Assembly (NCBI GenBank): GCA_903813345.2
Contig: CAIIXF020000012.1
Coordinates: 14,552,932 to 14,616,931, forward strand
Length of the DNA stretch: 64,000 nt
From: Owenia fusiformis
Taxonomy: Eukaryota; Annelida; Polychaeta; Sabellida; Oweniidae
Direction of reading: 5' to 3'
Under the pieces are notes generated by a model. It saw nothing but the letters and a program-made list of their open reading frames with translations, had not been told where the DNA came from and did no database searches. Position numbers and translations under genes: made by a program. Positions 23,136-38,100 of this stretch are shown piece by piece (position 1 is the stretch's first letter; each line of letters starts with the position of its first letter).

Positions 23136-26100
23136 GGTTGGTCTAACTGACTAGATCCTTCATTACTAGAAGAAACAGAGATTGCTTTATCCTCTGATGT
23201 CAGAGGCTCCATTGTGACATCATCAAATGGTGACGCGGATCGACTACGTGCTGAATCATCGCTGGGTGTTGATATGGTTCGTAATTCTTTTACATGGTCT
23301 TCCACTTGACTGGAAATGTAAAATGCATTCAATGAATTATATTCCAAAATCGCCTATTTACTTTGAGCATGTTCTTGCAAGTTTGTGATCTTAATTGCAA
23401 ACAAGGCATTATCATGCAAAATGTCAGTAACTGCCAATTGGTACAGAAGCCGAATGCGAAACACCAACCACTGAACAAAGTCCAAAAAAAGTTGGAGACT
23501 ATCACAATATGTCACCACTTCTGGTGGTGACATAAAAGTAACTGCACTTTACATAAACTTTCGACTTTACTTTCTGTTAAATCGTGGCAATCATGGAATA
23601 ACATAATAAATATGAAAACTCAAATGACTGTTCAGTTGTTCCCATGTTTGGGAGATAAATAAATATTTGCGGCATGTTCATGCACTTACTTCCACGAATG
23701 TGTTGAAGATTGTACTGCTATAGTGTGACCCTCTACATGTTGTTGGAGACTAGATATCTCACTTCTCAAAGATGTCAAACATGTCTGTAGCACATTGAGT
23801 GGCCTAAAAGAAAGAGAAATGCATTAACATAATAATAATGTGTTGAAGATTGTACTGCTATAGTGTGACCCTCTACATGTTGTTGTAGACTAGATATCTC
23901 ACTTCTTAAAGATGTCAAACATGTCTGCAGCACATTGAGTGGCCTAAAACAAAGAGAAATGTATTAAAAAATATCATGATAATGTGTTATAGACTATACA
24001 GTTATAGTGTGACCCTCCTCATGCCACTATGTCTCACTTTTGGATATGCCACTATGTCTCACTTTTGGATATCTCACTTCTTAAAGAAATCAAACAAGAT
24101 AGTCAGTCAGAGATTTTGTAACAGGTAAATCTTTGAAAAAATTCTCCAACACAAGAATTTTTGTGCATTATTCAATAGAAAAGTAATTTTGCTGAAAAAT
24201 TAAGAAGACAAATTCTGAAAATTTACAAAAATCTTACTGACTTTAGATTCATGCTAGTATAGTATTCTTATTCAAATTTCCAAATTTTGAATTCAACTTA
24301 CTTGCTAATGTCAACTTTCTGTTTCTCTGTATCTGACAAAAGCTTCTCAATGGCTTCTGTGTCTAGTGGCGCCACCTCTGGGAGCCCAAGGGAACCACCT
24401 GTGTGGAATAAAAGAATGTAAAATAAAATAGAAAATAAAAGAAATTAATTCCAACTACAGTATGTAACACATATATTTGTTGAGAATCCCTCCTGGGCAA
24501 ACTTTATGGTCATACCTATGATACACTTGTTACAAAAACCACAATGAAATGAAAGAATGAATTCAATGCATGTCTGACATTATTCCTTGCTAATTCACTT
24601 TATTTGCACTTGAAAGCTAAACCAGGATGACAAGTTATGAAAAAAAGGAAGATGAAACTAAGTTAAGTACTATTGTCTCCTAAGTAAAGTACTATTGTCT
24701 CCTAAGTAAGGTGCTATTGTCTCCTAAGTAAGGTACTATTGTCTCCTAAGTAAGGTACTATTGTCTCCTAAGTAAGGTACGATTGTCTCCTAAGTAAGGT
24801 ACTATTGTCTCCTAAGTAAGGTATTTTTGTCTCCTAAGTAAGGTACCATTGTCTCCTAAGTAAGGTATTTTTGTCTCCTTATTAAGGTACTATTGTCTCC
24901 TAAGTAAGGCACTATTGTCTCCTAAGTAAGGTACAATTGTCTCCTAAGTAAGGTACTATTGTCTCCTAAGTAAGGTACTATTGTCTCCTAAGTAAGGTAC
25001 TATTGTCTCCTAAGTAAGGTACTATTGTCTCCTAAGTAAGGTGCTATTGTCTCCTAAGTAAAGGTACTATTGTCTCCTAAGTAAGGTACTATTGTCTCCT
25101 AAGTAAGGTACTATTGTCTCCTAAATAAGGGACTATTATCTGAGTATCTAATGTCTTTATGTCTCATATTGTTACCCAAAGAGGATACTATTGTCTCCCA
25201 CAGAAGAAGCTATATATTGTCACCTGTCTCCTTAACAAGCCATGATGCTATTATATTTTGAAGCAGAAACTGCTGTCTCCTAAATAGAAAGAATTATCTC
25301 TTAAAGGACAAACCATTATTTATTTTACCTGTGACATCTATAGGCTGAGCTTTATGAGCTTTCAAGGTTCCTCTCAACTCGGCAAGCTTTGATTGGTAGT
25401 CAAACTTTTCCTTCCGTGAAACTGCTAACTCATGACGGAGATGCTCAATTTCTTTATTCCTGGCCTAGAATCAAACAATATGGCAATGTATTTTATGAGT
25501 AGTTCACTCTCCAAAGAGTGCTATACACTTAGTAATTACAATATCACAATTCAGACCAAAATTGGTCAAAATATGCCCATTTTCATTATTTTTCTCATTT
25601 CCAAGTGGGTGCAAATGGATTTTCAGGTGGGAGCAAGCCTACTTTCAAAATCTCAGGTAGGTGCTACGCCCACTTGCTTTAATGCTGGGGAGATCACTGC
25701 AGATGCAGAGGTTTAGAGTACTGCACGCAAACTGAGATGAATACTCAGATGTGAGAATATTTTAGGAAGCTCAGTTACAAGCTTGACAAAGTCCTTAGTC
25801 ATGGCTTTCTGGTTTATATACAGGTTGGTCCTCGTTTCATGGAACTTTAGCGTCGCTAATTTTGTGCATGTATTAAGCTCTTGTGATGATGTATCATATG
25901 AAATCCAAATACCATAAGTAAATTATCCAAAATTCAGATTCCGGTATAGAGACTGATGCAAGTTGTTGGTCTTACCTCTACAGTTTTCTTCATGTTCTTC
26001 AACTCCACCTGTTGTCTCTTCTCCATTAGTCTCATCTGTTTCTTCAATGCCACATGCTCCTCTCCCTTCTGTTTCACTTGCCACTCCAGTTGCTGAAATC

Positions 26101-29100
26101 AAACATTCATTGATTGTGAAATGGTATTTGAATGGCGGTGAGAGGGGGGTATTAAACATTTTTTTTCACGTTAGATTATGATTTGGGATAGTAGGGGTTT
26201 GTTTTCCTTATGACAGGTGTACACTTAGATGGGTCTTTTTTCTTGCTGTGGTACTTGTGCATACATATTCTTTGGTTTATCGACAGTTCATTTGAACTCT
26301 TAGCAGTTAAAACCATTCATGGGTGTAACAAGGCAAGAAGCAGGCAAGGCAGTTGCCTTGTTTGAATTTTAGACATTTATAACTTTAGCTCTAAAACTGA
26401 AATGAAACTAATGACAGAACATATATCCAATGGCTATTTAGGTAAAAGCTGCCACACTAATTTTTGGAATCCAATAGTTCCTTTACCAACCAAGAAATAT
26501 TCATGTATCCCTTAACAAATTGTTCATACTTCTGATAAAAAAATTGTGAAAATAACAATATAACTTTCAAAATAAAATATCTAAACATAATTTACAAAAT
26601 AAAATCTCATGTAGCCAAAATTGCTACAATCTTTTTACTGCATAAAATGTTTACCTGTATTTGTTGTTGCACAAGTGGGTTTCTAGTTTCTCCCTCGGAA
26701 ATATCATATCTCAGTCTGTCAATTTCTATCTTCATGGCCTGTAGCTCCCTGTTCAACCTTTCACTCTCTGTCTTGTATTGGAGTTCCACCTAGAAAATAA
26801 TCCCATATGACATAATAATAAATTGTTCAATCTCAATCAATTTCTATCTTCATGGCCTGTAACTCTCTGCTCAACCTTTCACTCTCTGTCTGGTATTGGA
26901 GTTCCACCTAGAAAATAATCCCATGTGACATAATAATAAATCGCTCAACCTCAATCAATTTCTATCTTCATGGCCTGTAGCTCTCTGTTCAACCTTTCAC
27001 TCTCTGTCTTGTATTGGAGCTCCACCTAGAAAAAAATCCCATGTGACATAATAATAAATTGTTCAACCTCGTTCAATTTCCATCTTTTATCTTCCAATAT
27101 TCACATTCTCCTCCTATGACAACAAAATACTCTTGTTCATGTACAGGAAAACATGTAAAGTGGAACCCCCATAAGAGGAATACTTTACAAACTAAGTTCA
27201 ATTTTCTATTTTCCATGAGCCTCTGTAAGGACTAACCTCTAATAATATCGTACACATATTTGAGGTATCAAAGGTGTTCCACTTAACCATAGTTTTCTGT
27301 GCTTACATATATTTTTCCTTGGTTATCTATTCTCATTATGCTACAGTGATAAAATCCAATAATATGAAGTCGAAACTCAAGTTCTTCTTGTATGATTTTC
27401 TCTTGATACTTAATTTTTTTCCTAAAACCCTTTCTCTCCAGAAAATATTTGATCCAGAGCCTTTATTTCAGTCAAGTATGAATACTCAAGTTTGGTCACC
27501 ATTGGATCATCTTTAGTATGGTTATTACAGATGATTCTAATTAAACCATTGTCTTTCAAATGCATAATAATTCTATGTAAGCAAATCCTAAAAGTGAACT
27601 CCAAAGTATTTAGAAAAAATCTTCTGATATCAGCTCATCTTTACAAATCTTGAATTGAGTCAAACTAAGAGAAACTCACTAGAATTAGATATAGCTCTTA
27701 ATGTTGAATTTGATGTAATATTCTTGACATCTTAATTAAATATTAATCACCAATATGGCATTCATAAATTAATCATAGACCTGCAGTCTCTAATTGCTGT
27801 TGTGTAATGGATTATTATAATGCTACTGTTTCATGTTTATATACACGTAATCTACCTCATTATTACCTTAATTAAAGGGGCAATAAAGGCTAAAATGAGT
27901 ACAGATTAACTTTCAAAAAATGTTTTTGAACACAATATGCAATGTCATGCCCTAAAAACTTAATTTCATGATTTTTATTTTACAAACTATTTATACATGG
28001 AAGAACAAAAATATTCTAATGCTAAATTGAATAAATGTGAGATTTTTGGTAGAAATGTGGAAAATGGAAAATCAATTACTGAAAAATAAATAAGTAAAAA
28101 TTAAAAATAAATGTTTCAAAAATTGTAATTAAAATCTTCATACCTGAGTATCCTTTTCTTTGTCAGTCTGTTGAAGCTCCAATTGAGATTTACATGACTC
28201 CAAGTCTTTATTTAGCTGCTCCACATCTAACTTTAGGGACTCCACTTCTTTACGATATTTAGTGTTGTTGCCTCTTTGTACCATCAGCTGAAAGAATTAT
28301 CATTCATGATCTATAGACCTTTTCACATATATGAAGAATTTATCAATGAAAAAATTAATATGGATTTTAAAATGAAATTCGATAGAATGGCAAATTTTTA
28401 TTTTTTATTTTGGGAGAGGGTGGGGGTTGGGTGATTTTACACAATGTAACAATTCTCAATATTTGGACACTCACTAGCACCCTTGTACAGGGTGATCACT
28501 AAGTTCTGGGAATTGGTCTGTCATTTCAATATTTTTCAACCAATTCAGTTGAAACTTCCAGCAAATGTACATTGCATAATTCCGAATTGACTGACAATGT
28601 TTCATATACTTTATACTTTTACAATTTATTTTATTGTAATTATAAAAAAGTAAAAGTGGTCCGCAGGTCAGCAAATTTTGACTGCGTCAATTTGAAAATT
28701 TCCTGCCAAAACATATTCATCTTGCCTAGATAGTTGGTTCAAACTTATTGTACTAGAGGCAGAACAGTACTCTTGAAGTCATTTATTCAGAAGTATTCTT
28801 CATTGCTTGGAGGATCATTTCATTTGTAATGATTTCCATAGGGCTGGACACTCATGAATTGTTGTCAAACCTAGTCCATAAAGACGCTTTCCAGTCCTCC
28901 CTTTGGTATCCCTTGAAAATTTGCTCAAGCTGTTGAGATCAGTCCCTCATCGGAACCAAACTTATGATGATCTCTCATATGATGCTTCAACAGTCAAATT
29001 TAGTGAACCTAATGGTGGTTCATCTGGTGAACATTATATGGTGAGTGTGGGATATGAACAACTTGTGTGAACCCTAATTCTTCAAGAGTAGGATGGGCAA

Positions 29101-32100
29101 TTTAAGGAGTGGGAAGAAGCATAGTCATAATGGAAGATAACTCCCCGCTATTTTGAGTCATGATTGTGACTTTGAGAGTCAGACAAATGCCAAGAAAACT
29201 GAGCAAAGTATACTTTTATATCACTATACAGATGTTACTTTAGAAACTAAAGTTAGAAATATTTGAAAACATAAAAAATCACAGAAATTTGTCTACCAAA
29301 TAGGTATTAATTAACCATACTTTTGGATCAAGTAAAATAAAAATGAATTCAAGTTTTGCTTGACCCGCTACGCCATTTGTCGTGTTGCTATAGTAACAAT
29401 AATTATACATTGTGACATCATATGATAATGAAATTATTTCATCCAACCCAAAATTACATTCTTCATTTACCTTGAAAATTTCAAGTAGATTGGTTGAAAA
29501 ATAATGAAATGACAGATAAATTCCCAGAACTTAGTGATCACCCTGTATAGTCTAATCATTTTTAAGGTAAGACGACAGCATCCATGAACTATGGGAAATC
29601 CCCTCCTCTGGCTAATGATCATACCTGTTTCTGCACGTCTTTACTTGACATGCGCTCTTTCTCAAGGATGCTTTCAAGCTCTGTGATACGTCCTCTGTAT
29701 AAAGACTCCAATTTGTTCTTATCACGCATCTCTGATTGCGCCACAGAATCTAGTTCCACCAGTGTACCTTCACGCTTTGCCAGGGCTTGTTCTAAGAGAG
29801 AGGTGTGCTGCTTCAAGGCTGAGTGGCTCTGCATCACACCTTAACATGAAGGAACAACATTAAAATACAGGACATAAAGATATTAAAACATACATCAGAG
29901 AAATCAACTGCCTGTCCTTGTATTTGACCACAGCTAAGGAGAGAGAAGGGCGTAACATAATTGTGGAAAATAGAGACATCAAAATCAGAGGAAAGTTCTT
30001 GAAAAATTGATTGAGAACTATTGTTCCCTATAACTCACTAAATATCAACATAAAAGTCATTAGTCATGAGCAAAAAAAACATTTCTTCAATGAAAACTTT
30101 GAATAATTTGTGAAGCGCATACTCTATTCTAAGTTTCACCGTTTCTTGAATACACATACCTGCTAGTCGTCCTTTTTCTCGTTCCAACTCCAGCGCCATC
30201 TTTTTCTTCATTTTCTCCGTCAATTTCTGCTTCTCGCTCTCACGTGTCGTCACCATCTGTTTCTCCAGAGTTTTAACCTTGATCCTATACTCCTCTATCT
30301 CTCTCAGAGTTCTTATTTCTATCTCGTGTATTTTGTGCTCGAGAGTCTGCTTTTGAATCAATGTGGTCTCAAGCTCTGATTCTGTTGTCTGAATCAAAGA
30401 AAACATATGTTTTTTTATTTAAGCCAATTGCATCAAAATCAAACTTCTACTGTAAAAATGCAACAAACATTTAGCCTAATTTGCCTCAAGAACTTGTTAT
30501 CCCCAATACACCTCATCATGATAAACCATGACATCTCATTTCTTCTCGGTCCTGAGATGTTTCAGGTGAAACAGAAAGATGCTTTGAGTATCAGAATCAA
30601 TACACCTCTTCTTTGGGGATAAAGCAGATACTGAAGTGGATCCAAGGATTTGACATATGCTATAGATTAGCTAAAACAACTATAATATAACACAAGAGGA
30701 TTTCTTAATGAAATCATTCTAATGCCATAAATCAATTCAACAAATTGAAGTATTTCAAAATTTCTGCAAGAATTGTATCTTTTGTTTCAAACCTTTAGCA
30801 CTTTTTGAACAGAACAACCACTTGAGTCAAATAATACAATAGTTACAACTCAAATTGATTTAGGCTGTATAAACTGTATGAAATTAGATTTTAAACTGAA
30901 AACAGAAGTAACTCCTAAGTTCTGAATTTTCGGATAAATCAATCTCAAAATAGTTATTTATTCACTTACCTCTAGTTTTTGATTGACATGCTGAACCTTT
31001 TCATCGCTCTCAGATTCCAGCCTCTTTTTCAACTGCAAAATTTCAGCCTCATTCTGAGTTTTGGTTTCCATGGCAACTGATAATTTTCCATCCAGATTTG
31101 CCAGTTTCATTTCGTATTCTTGACATTTTTCTTTTGATTCTTTTGTTATAGACTTAATCTCAGCACCAAGTTTGAGAATTTTCGCTTTTTGAAGCGCAAC
31201 ATCTTTGTGAGATACAGTTTCGAGATTCCCAACTTTAGATCTTAAAACTTCATTTTCCTCTGCCATGACTCGTAATTTCTCCTGCTCTGAGGTTAACATT
31301 TCTATCTGCCCCTCTAGTCTGGCTTTCTCAGCAAGTGTGACATTTAAAGTACTCTCATTATCTTCATATTTAGATTTGAACGACAATAGTTCTTTTTCAA
31401 GTGATGTATTTTCTCTGGTAAGACTGTCTTGCGCAGTTTTGGCTATCTCTAGATCGATTTTAAGTTTCCCAATTTCTCCTTCTAGGTTAACCTTGTTGAT
31501 GCGTAACTCATCCAGAGCTTTCGTTTTTTCTGAGAATTCAACATTCTGAGACTCGTAGCTTTTAACTTTCTGTTCAACTTCCACCTTAGTGTTATCAAGA
31601 ACATGTTGGAGTTGATCTCTCTCATGTTTCACCATGTTCAACTCCTCATTTCTTTCATTCAGGTCTTGTCTCATCTGTTTAAAGCTTTGCTCCACTTTAA
31701 GCATGTCTTCTTTCAGAGTATGTAGAGCTTCATCAAATGTCTTCTTCTCCTCTTGGGCCGATGCCAACATCATCGCGATCGTCGATTTCTCCTGTTTAAG
31801 AATCATAACCTCCTCATCGCGTATATTCAAATCTTTTTGAAGTGTCTTTATTTTCATTTCAAAGTCAATTGTGCGTTGTTCAAGCGAGTCCAAGGAATGT
31901 TCACGTTGGGTTATATTCTCAGAGGAGAGAGTCAGACGTTTCATAAGCTCAGCTTGCTCACGTTCAAAAACCCCAATCGTTGCCTCCTTTTGTCGGAGCT
32001 CATTTTTGGCCTTCTGCAGATCGTGTTCAAGTTCGAGTATTCGCTCATTGACGTGTGAAAGCTTGGTCCTTTCCTCTTCCATTGCAAGCATCTTCCTCTT

Positions 32101-35100
32101 GAGGGCCTGCTCGGACACCACCTTGAAACGAAAGTAAATTACATCATACAGTAAAACCTGTTCAAGATGAACACATATGGTCCCTCAAAACATTTACACT
32201 TGGGAGGTGTTCCACTTACAGAGGTTATCTTATATTAAGTTAGTGGAGGTGTTCAATACTCAGAGGTGTTCTAATTTAAAGATTTTACTGTACTTTGGGA
32301 TGAATGAAGCTTATTGTGAATCCTGAATAATGCTTCCCAAGGCCGTATATTATATTCCTGGTACATTTTGTGTATCAACTTTTATTGTTTAAGTAACAAA
32401 AAACAAATAAAAATACTTGAAATCTTTTTGTCACCTTTTAAATGAAAGACACAAGGAATAATTGATTTCCAAATTCTCTAAACTCATGTCTAGTAATCGG
32501 ACAAATCCAAAAACTGTACTTCATTTTCTTACTTTTAAATGATAACAACATTAATTCCAAATTGGTCTCATGCAAAGTCCTCAATCTTTGCATATTGCAC
32601 ATTTTTCAGGCTGTTCATCATATTCTTTTGGTTTATCTTAAAACTAATCAATATAAAACAATACCTGATTATACTGCATCTCTTTAAATCCAGCCTCACG
32701 CTCCATCATGTCTGCCTCTATTGCCTCAAGATGGCGTGCTAGAGCCTCCTTTTCACTTATCGCCTTTTGTTGAACTTCAGCTAGTTCCTGCTGAAGCTCT
32801 GAGTTCTCAGTTTTTAGTCGCTCAATCTGGTTACTTTGAGAAACAGATGTAACTTGAACACTTGTAATGTCACCTTAATAAAAACATATGATCAAAATAT
32901 TAATGTGATTGTTCACCTTAAAGGCTTAAAAATAACATTACAAGAGAGCATATATAAAATGACCATGACGTAATTATGCTTCACAATCAAACAAAAACAT
33001 TGGTGTCAGACTTCGCTTTTTACTTAAAGTTTGAAAACATTTTAATCCCCCACGTTAGGAAAAATGAGAGTAGGGGATTAAGAGGCTGTATTATCTCCAA
33101 TACTGGATCACAGAATTTTTAATTTTGCACCCTGGAGAGTTTAAGTAAATATTGTTGATTAAAAAAAAATATATATCATATGTCACTGACTGAAAAGAAA
33201 AAAATTAGTCATGTTTCATTAGTCATCCAGTAACAATGTACAATTTCAAGAAAGTGACAATAAAAAAAGAAAAGAAGGAATACCTTGGAGTTGTGAACGC
33301 GCCTCCTGTGTGAATTGTAACTGGGCCAGGTACCATTCCTTGGACTTCATAAGGGAGTCTAGATCTGATTTCATCGACCTATTCTCATTTTCTGCTTGTG
33401 TCCTCGCCTGATTGGATGTCTGAACTTCGACATAAAGCTCCGCTATTTTGCTCTTCAGATCCTGCATCGTGGAATCTTTAGATTTGGTCTCATCCCGAAG
33501 TTCACGAATCTTATCATTCAGCTTATCGTTAGCATTTTGTGCAATCTGCACCTCCTCTTGCGCAGCTTTAATTTCCTCCATTTTGTCACCAATAACTTTA
33601 TGGGCATCCATGATTGCGAGTTCTAGATTCGTTCGGTTTTTGCGCATTGTATCTAATTCAGATTGCAGATCTCGATCTCCTTTCATATTATCATATGATG
33701 CCCTTGATTTTAACTGGGTTTGGAGGGAAGCTAATTGAGTCTGGAGTTCAGCACGATCCCTGATAGCAGCTCTGGCTTCAATCTCAAGCATCTCCAATTG
33801 TCCTTCAAGCTTAGCTTTCTCTCTCAGTACTTTATCAAGCTCATCATCATCAAACATAGATGTGGGGGTCTCACTTTTGAATACAGGGGCTGGATTTGGG
33901 GTTTCCATTTTGACTCCAGAGTCCAGTCCCTCAAACACATGTTCATGTTGAATATTATACTTGACAGTTTTCTCTTTATGTTCAATGGTTTGTTTTGAGG
34001 TGGTTATATTTTCAAATGCTGCATTATGCTCTTTGTAACGTTGATGAGGTACTGGCCTCATAGGCGTTGATGTACTTAAAGGTGGATGATTTTGATAACT
34101 TTCATTGGCCAAATCTCGATTACCCGTCTCAACATTCAGCTCCTTTGCTTCTGGAATGTTCCCATGTATTGCACTTTTAGCATCATGTGTCTCTGGTTCA
34201 TTTTCTCGTATTTGGGAGTCGGTATCCCTAACAGGTGGCGAGTGTTTCAAAGCTGGTACATTCTGACCCTCTGGAATAACTATACTGTCAGTGATATCCA
34301 GAGAGTGTATACTTGAAGTATTTTCTGCCATGTATGAAGTATTTTCAACCTGATATGAAGTATTTTGAATAGAGGTGGTGGTTTTAACATTGGAAGACAT
34401 CTTTGTCACTGCATTTGTGTGTTCATGAGACACATGTTGGTCTGAGGCACTCTGAGTCACTGCATGTTGATCCGAGGCACTCTGAGTCACCACATGTTGA
34501 TTTGAGGCACTCTGAGTCACCACATGTTGGTCCGAGGCATACTGAGTCACCACATGTTGAGTTGAGCCACTCTGAGTCACCACATGTTGGTCCGAGGCAT
34601 TCTGAGTCACCACATGTTGAGTTGAGCCACTCTGAGTCACCACACATTGGTTTAAGGCACTCTGAGTCACAACATGTTGGTCTTGAGTAAGAGTCTTAAT
34701 TGGTTCTTGTCCTAATGCACTTTGTGCATCATTCACAACAACATCACTTTTAGCCACATCAGCATGGTTTTTCACTGAAGAGGCACTTACGGTATCAATT
34801 TCTAAATTTGATTTTGATTCAGAGACGACTGACGTATCTGAATCAGATACCACGATACTTGAATTTACTGAAGCATTACTTTCATTGCTGTCTCTTCGTG
34901 CTTTTGCTTTCCTTCTTTTAGAAGAGCTCTTATTCTTTTTCTCATTTGATTTGTGAACTTCGGTTGGTGCCCTTCCAGGAAACCAAGGAGCCCTTTCAGT
35001 GGTCGTGATGATCTCCTCTGGTCTAACCCTTATAAGGTCATATGACTGCATAGTATCGTACTTACTTTTTGATGCATTACTTTTGTTTTGAGGATAAAAT

Positions 35101-38100
35101 GTCATTGGAGTTGTTTCCTTAAGGACATTTTCATCTTTATCAAAAGTGTCACTGGGTATTTTGTTTATTTCATTGGTATGTTCAGATGTATTTGATTTAT
35201 GGGTCAGAGGGTCATCTCCGTGAGAATTTGGTGTGTCACGATGTGATCTCTGAGTGTCACATTGTAGATTCTTGGTATCACATTGTTCATTTGTTGTTAT
35301 TTTATGATTAGCTATTCCTTTGTCCATATTGATCTCATTTGATTGTCCTGTTACATTAGTGTACACTCCTTCATATTGTTCATTAGCACTATCAATCAGT
35401 ATTGCACTTTGATGTTCCTCTGTGAGGTTTACATTTTCATTTTTGTTATGGTGGTCAGGTGGGGTCTCTTTATTATGGTGTTTTGGTGGGGTCTTTGTTA
35501 GCTCAGATGTATGGTGGCTTGAATCCTGAAATTAATATGAAAATGATTTTTCAAAAGTTAACTGATAAAGCGTGAGACACCTGGCCTTTCATATTGCACA
35601 CGAAAACATGAAAAGAAACAAATGTACAATTCTATGAAAATTACTCCAGTGAATTCAATATGTTTTATGGTAATTTTTACTTGAAAATCTTATTGCATGC
35701 TGTTCTATTGAAAGTTCAAATGATGTATCATAGCCTTTCGGTTTTATTGTTATGTTATTATTGTAGTCTACTACAATATCATAGCCTTTCAGTTTTGCAC
35801 AATCCATTGTGAATAGAGATCATCCAAACCTAAATACTCTTTATGGGTTTTTGCACAATCTTGGCCATTTCTTGTAAAAAATGCTTGATGGATCATGCTT
35901 GGTATTTGTAAATGCAAAGGACCACTATGAGAAATTCAAGTCGCAAATTGAGAATATAAATCTGTGGGATAATGAATGGCTTACGACATCAACAAACTGA
36001 CTGTTATCGAAAAATACATAAAATTAACAATGTAATACAGACATCAACACAATCTGTTTCAGTTTGATTCAAGATGGCCTATGATCTGTATAATTATATG
36101 GAACTTGAATGGCCGTGAATTTGTGGGTTTTTATAGAGGTTAGTTAAAGCATATTCAAGTGTTTAATAGCATACTGAATCAACCTATAATTTATCTAAAC
36201 TTATAGCTCACACATAGGCACCTTTGGCTATGAATTGGCCAATATATATGTACATTGTCTAACTGATTTTGTTTTACAATCTAACACGAACATGTACAAA
36301 CTCAACAGAAACTTTTTGTCTTGAGAATTTCAAAGGAAGTCACTGTTCTACACTGTTCTCAATAAAAGACCTATGTTTGAAAAATAAATTCAGACAATCT
36401 GCACTGACCTCATCATCTACTTGTTTTGCTTGTATCTTTGCCTGGGCAGCTGCAATGGCTTGTGCTATGGCATCGTTAGTAGCTGGCACAATGTTAGGGT
36501 TATCTGCAATGTAAGTGTACATATTATTTAAAGACATGGCCGAAAAGAAAATGAAATCAATTTCAAGATGTTTTTGTTGATGATATCCATCGTGAGAGAT
36601 AACAGCCTTCTTTTAAGTTGGCCTGAGTTTCAAAATGGATGATATCATGAGCTCAAGTTCATTACTAATGACATCTAGTCCTAGAAACACAAAGTATTTT
36701 TCCTGAAAACTTTGCTTCTGAATCCAAGGAGTTAGTTCTTTCAAATCAAAATTCACAATCACCTTAGATCCCAAAGAGTACGAGGTAAAACTTATTCTCT
36801 GAGTTATTTTATGAATTCAAATTAAATTAAATTTTGCTCCTAAATTTTAACAACCTGTGAAACAGTGGAAAATGAATGCAACCTGCATGTATTAATTGTG
36901 TGAGTACAAAGTACAAGTGGGATGATGGGACCCCTTTCAAAAAAATCAAAAATAATTAATTTTATCTAAAAGCAAAATTAGGGTAATTAACATCAAAACA
37001 CTATGACATTTGACACCATGTTATAAACACAACGAATATCATGAGTTATTTCATTCAGTATTATAAGAAATAAATGAGTAATATTACAATATGTCCATTT
37101 GCTCAATAAGATTCAGAAGGGACTCACTGTTTTTATAAATCAATATTAATATGCGCATCACGGGGGAATCTAGAAGCAGCTTGTACTGATAATGAAATCA
37201 ACCATGTATTCAGATTTTGTGTCTGACTTTTCTATGTACAGTATTTTAAATACAAGAGACCTCAAAAATGACGAATGGGGAAAATGGCATGAATGGACAA
37301 ATGTGTATAAAAGCAGGATGTGACATAAATACTAGAATTTCTCACAACGGGCAAAATTAATGGAAATCATAAATTCAACATGGAAAAGTTCCTAAAAACA
37401 ACAGGTGATTTTGTAAAAAAAAAACTGGTGAAAATCGCCTGTTGCCTGCTGCTAATGAAACCCCTGGTCAGATACTTTTGACTATGGCTATTTCACAGCA
37501 TGTACAAGTAAAACAATTACTAATAATCAAAAAAAGGATGAAATCCTAATGACCCTATTGTACATTTTTATAAGGCAATCTATTTCTCTTTTGATGAGAT
37601 GAAATTATACATTTTAATATGTCAAACTGTTGTTTTGTTTTAGATTAACATTGATCTGGATAAACATAGACAGACACGATCTGTCTTCTTCTGAATACGA
37701 GGTTGTTGCAAGATAAGCTGAGTGGAATTACTATGAACATTAATAGATGAAGCACCAATATTTTGTCCTGACATAGAGGACAAGGTTGATTGTATTATGT
37801 TTATTTTTAAAGACCCCAAGTTAGTAATTGACGTTTTCTGCTGGACTACTAGAAATACAGTAGAATCCCATCCCGAGTATTAGTATTAGTATTAGTATTA
37901 GTGGTTTTTCGTGGCTCCTCTACTGCATTCATAAATCCTAATGAACTTTAGATGTAGTCCCACTCTCCTCTTCCGCACCAAATGCAATTGTAAAAGTGCA
38001 ACCGAAATCCACTTTTTGGGACCCATTGATGTGGGTAAAGGATACATACCTATGACAGAGTTCCTTAATGCTAAAGCATCAGTAGTTGATGTAAAAGCTG

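Noticed and set aside
24664..25140. CRISPR-like array
   Set aside because: The 22-bp units are directly adjacent without unique spacers, in an intron of an animal gene: it is a minisatellite.
34403..34690. Plus-strand open frame of His/Ser/Pro-rich 10-residue repeats
   Set aside because: It is the antisense of the GOLGA3 coding repeat; the minus frame is part of a 2.2-kb exon with homology on both sides.
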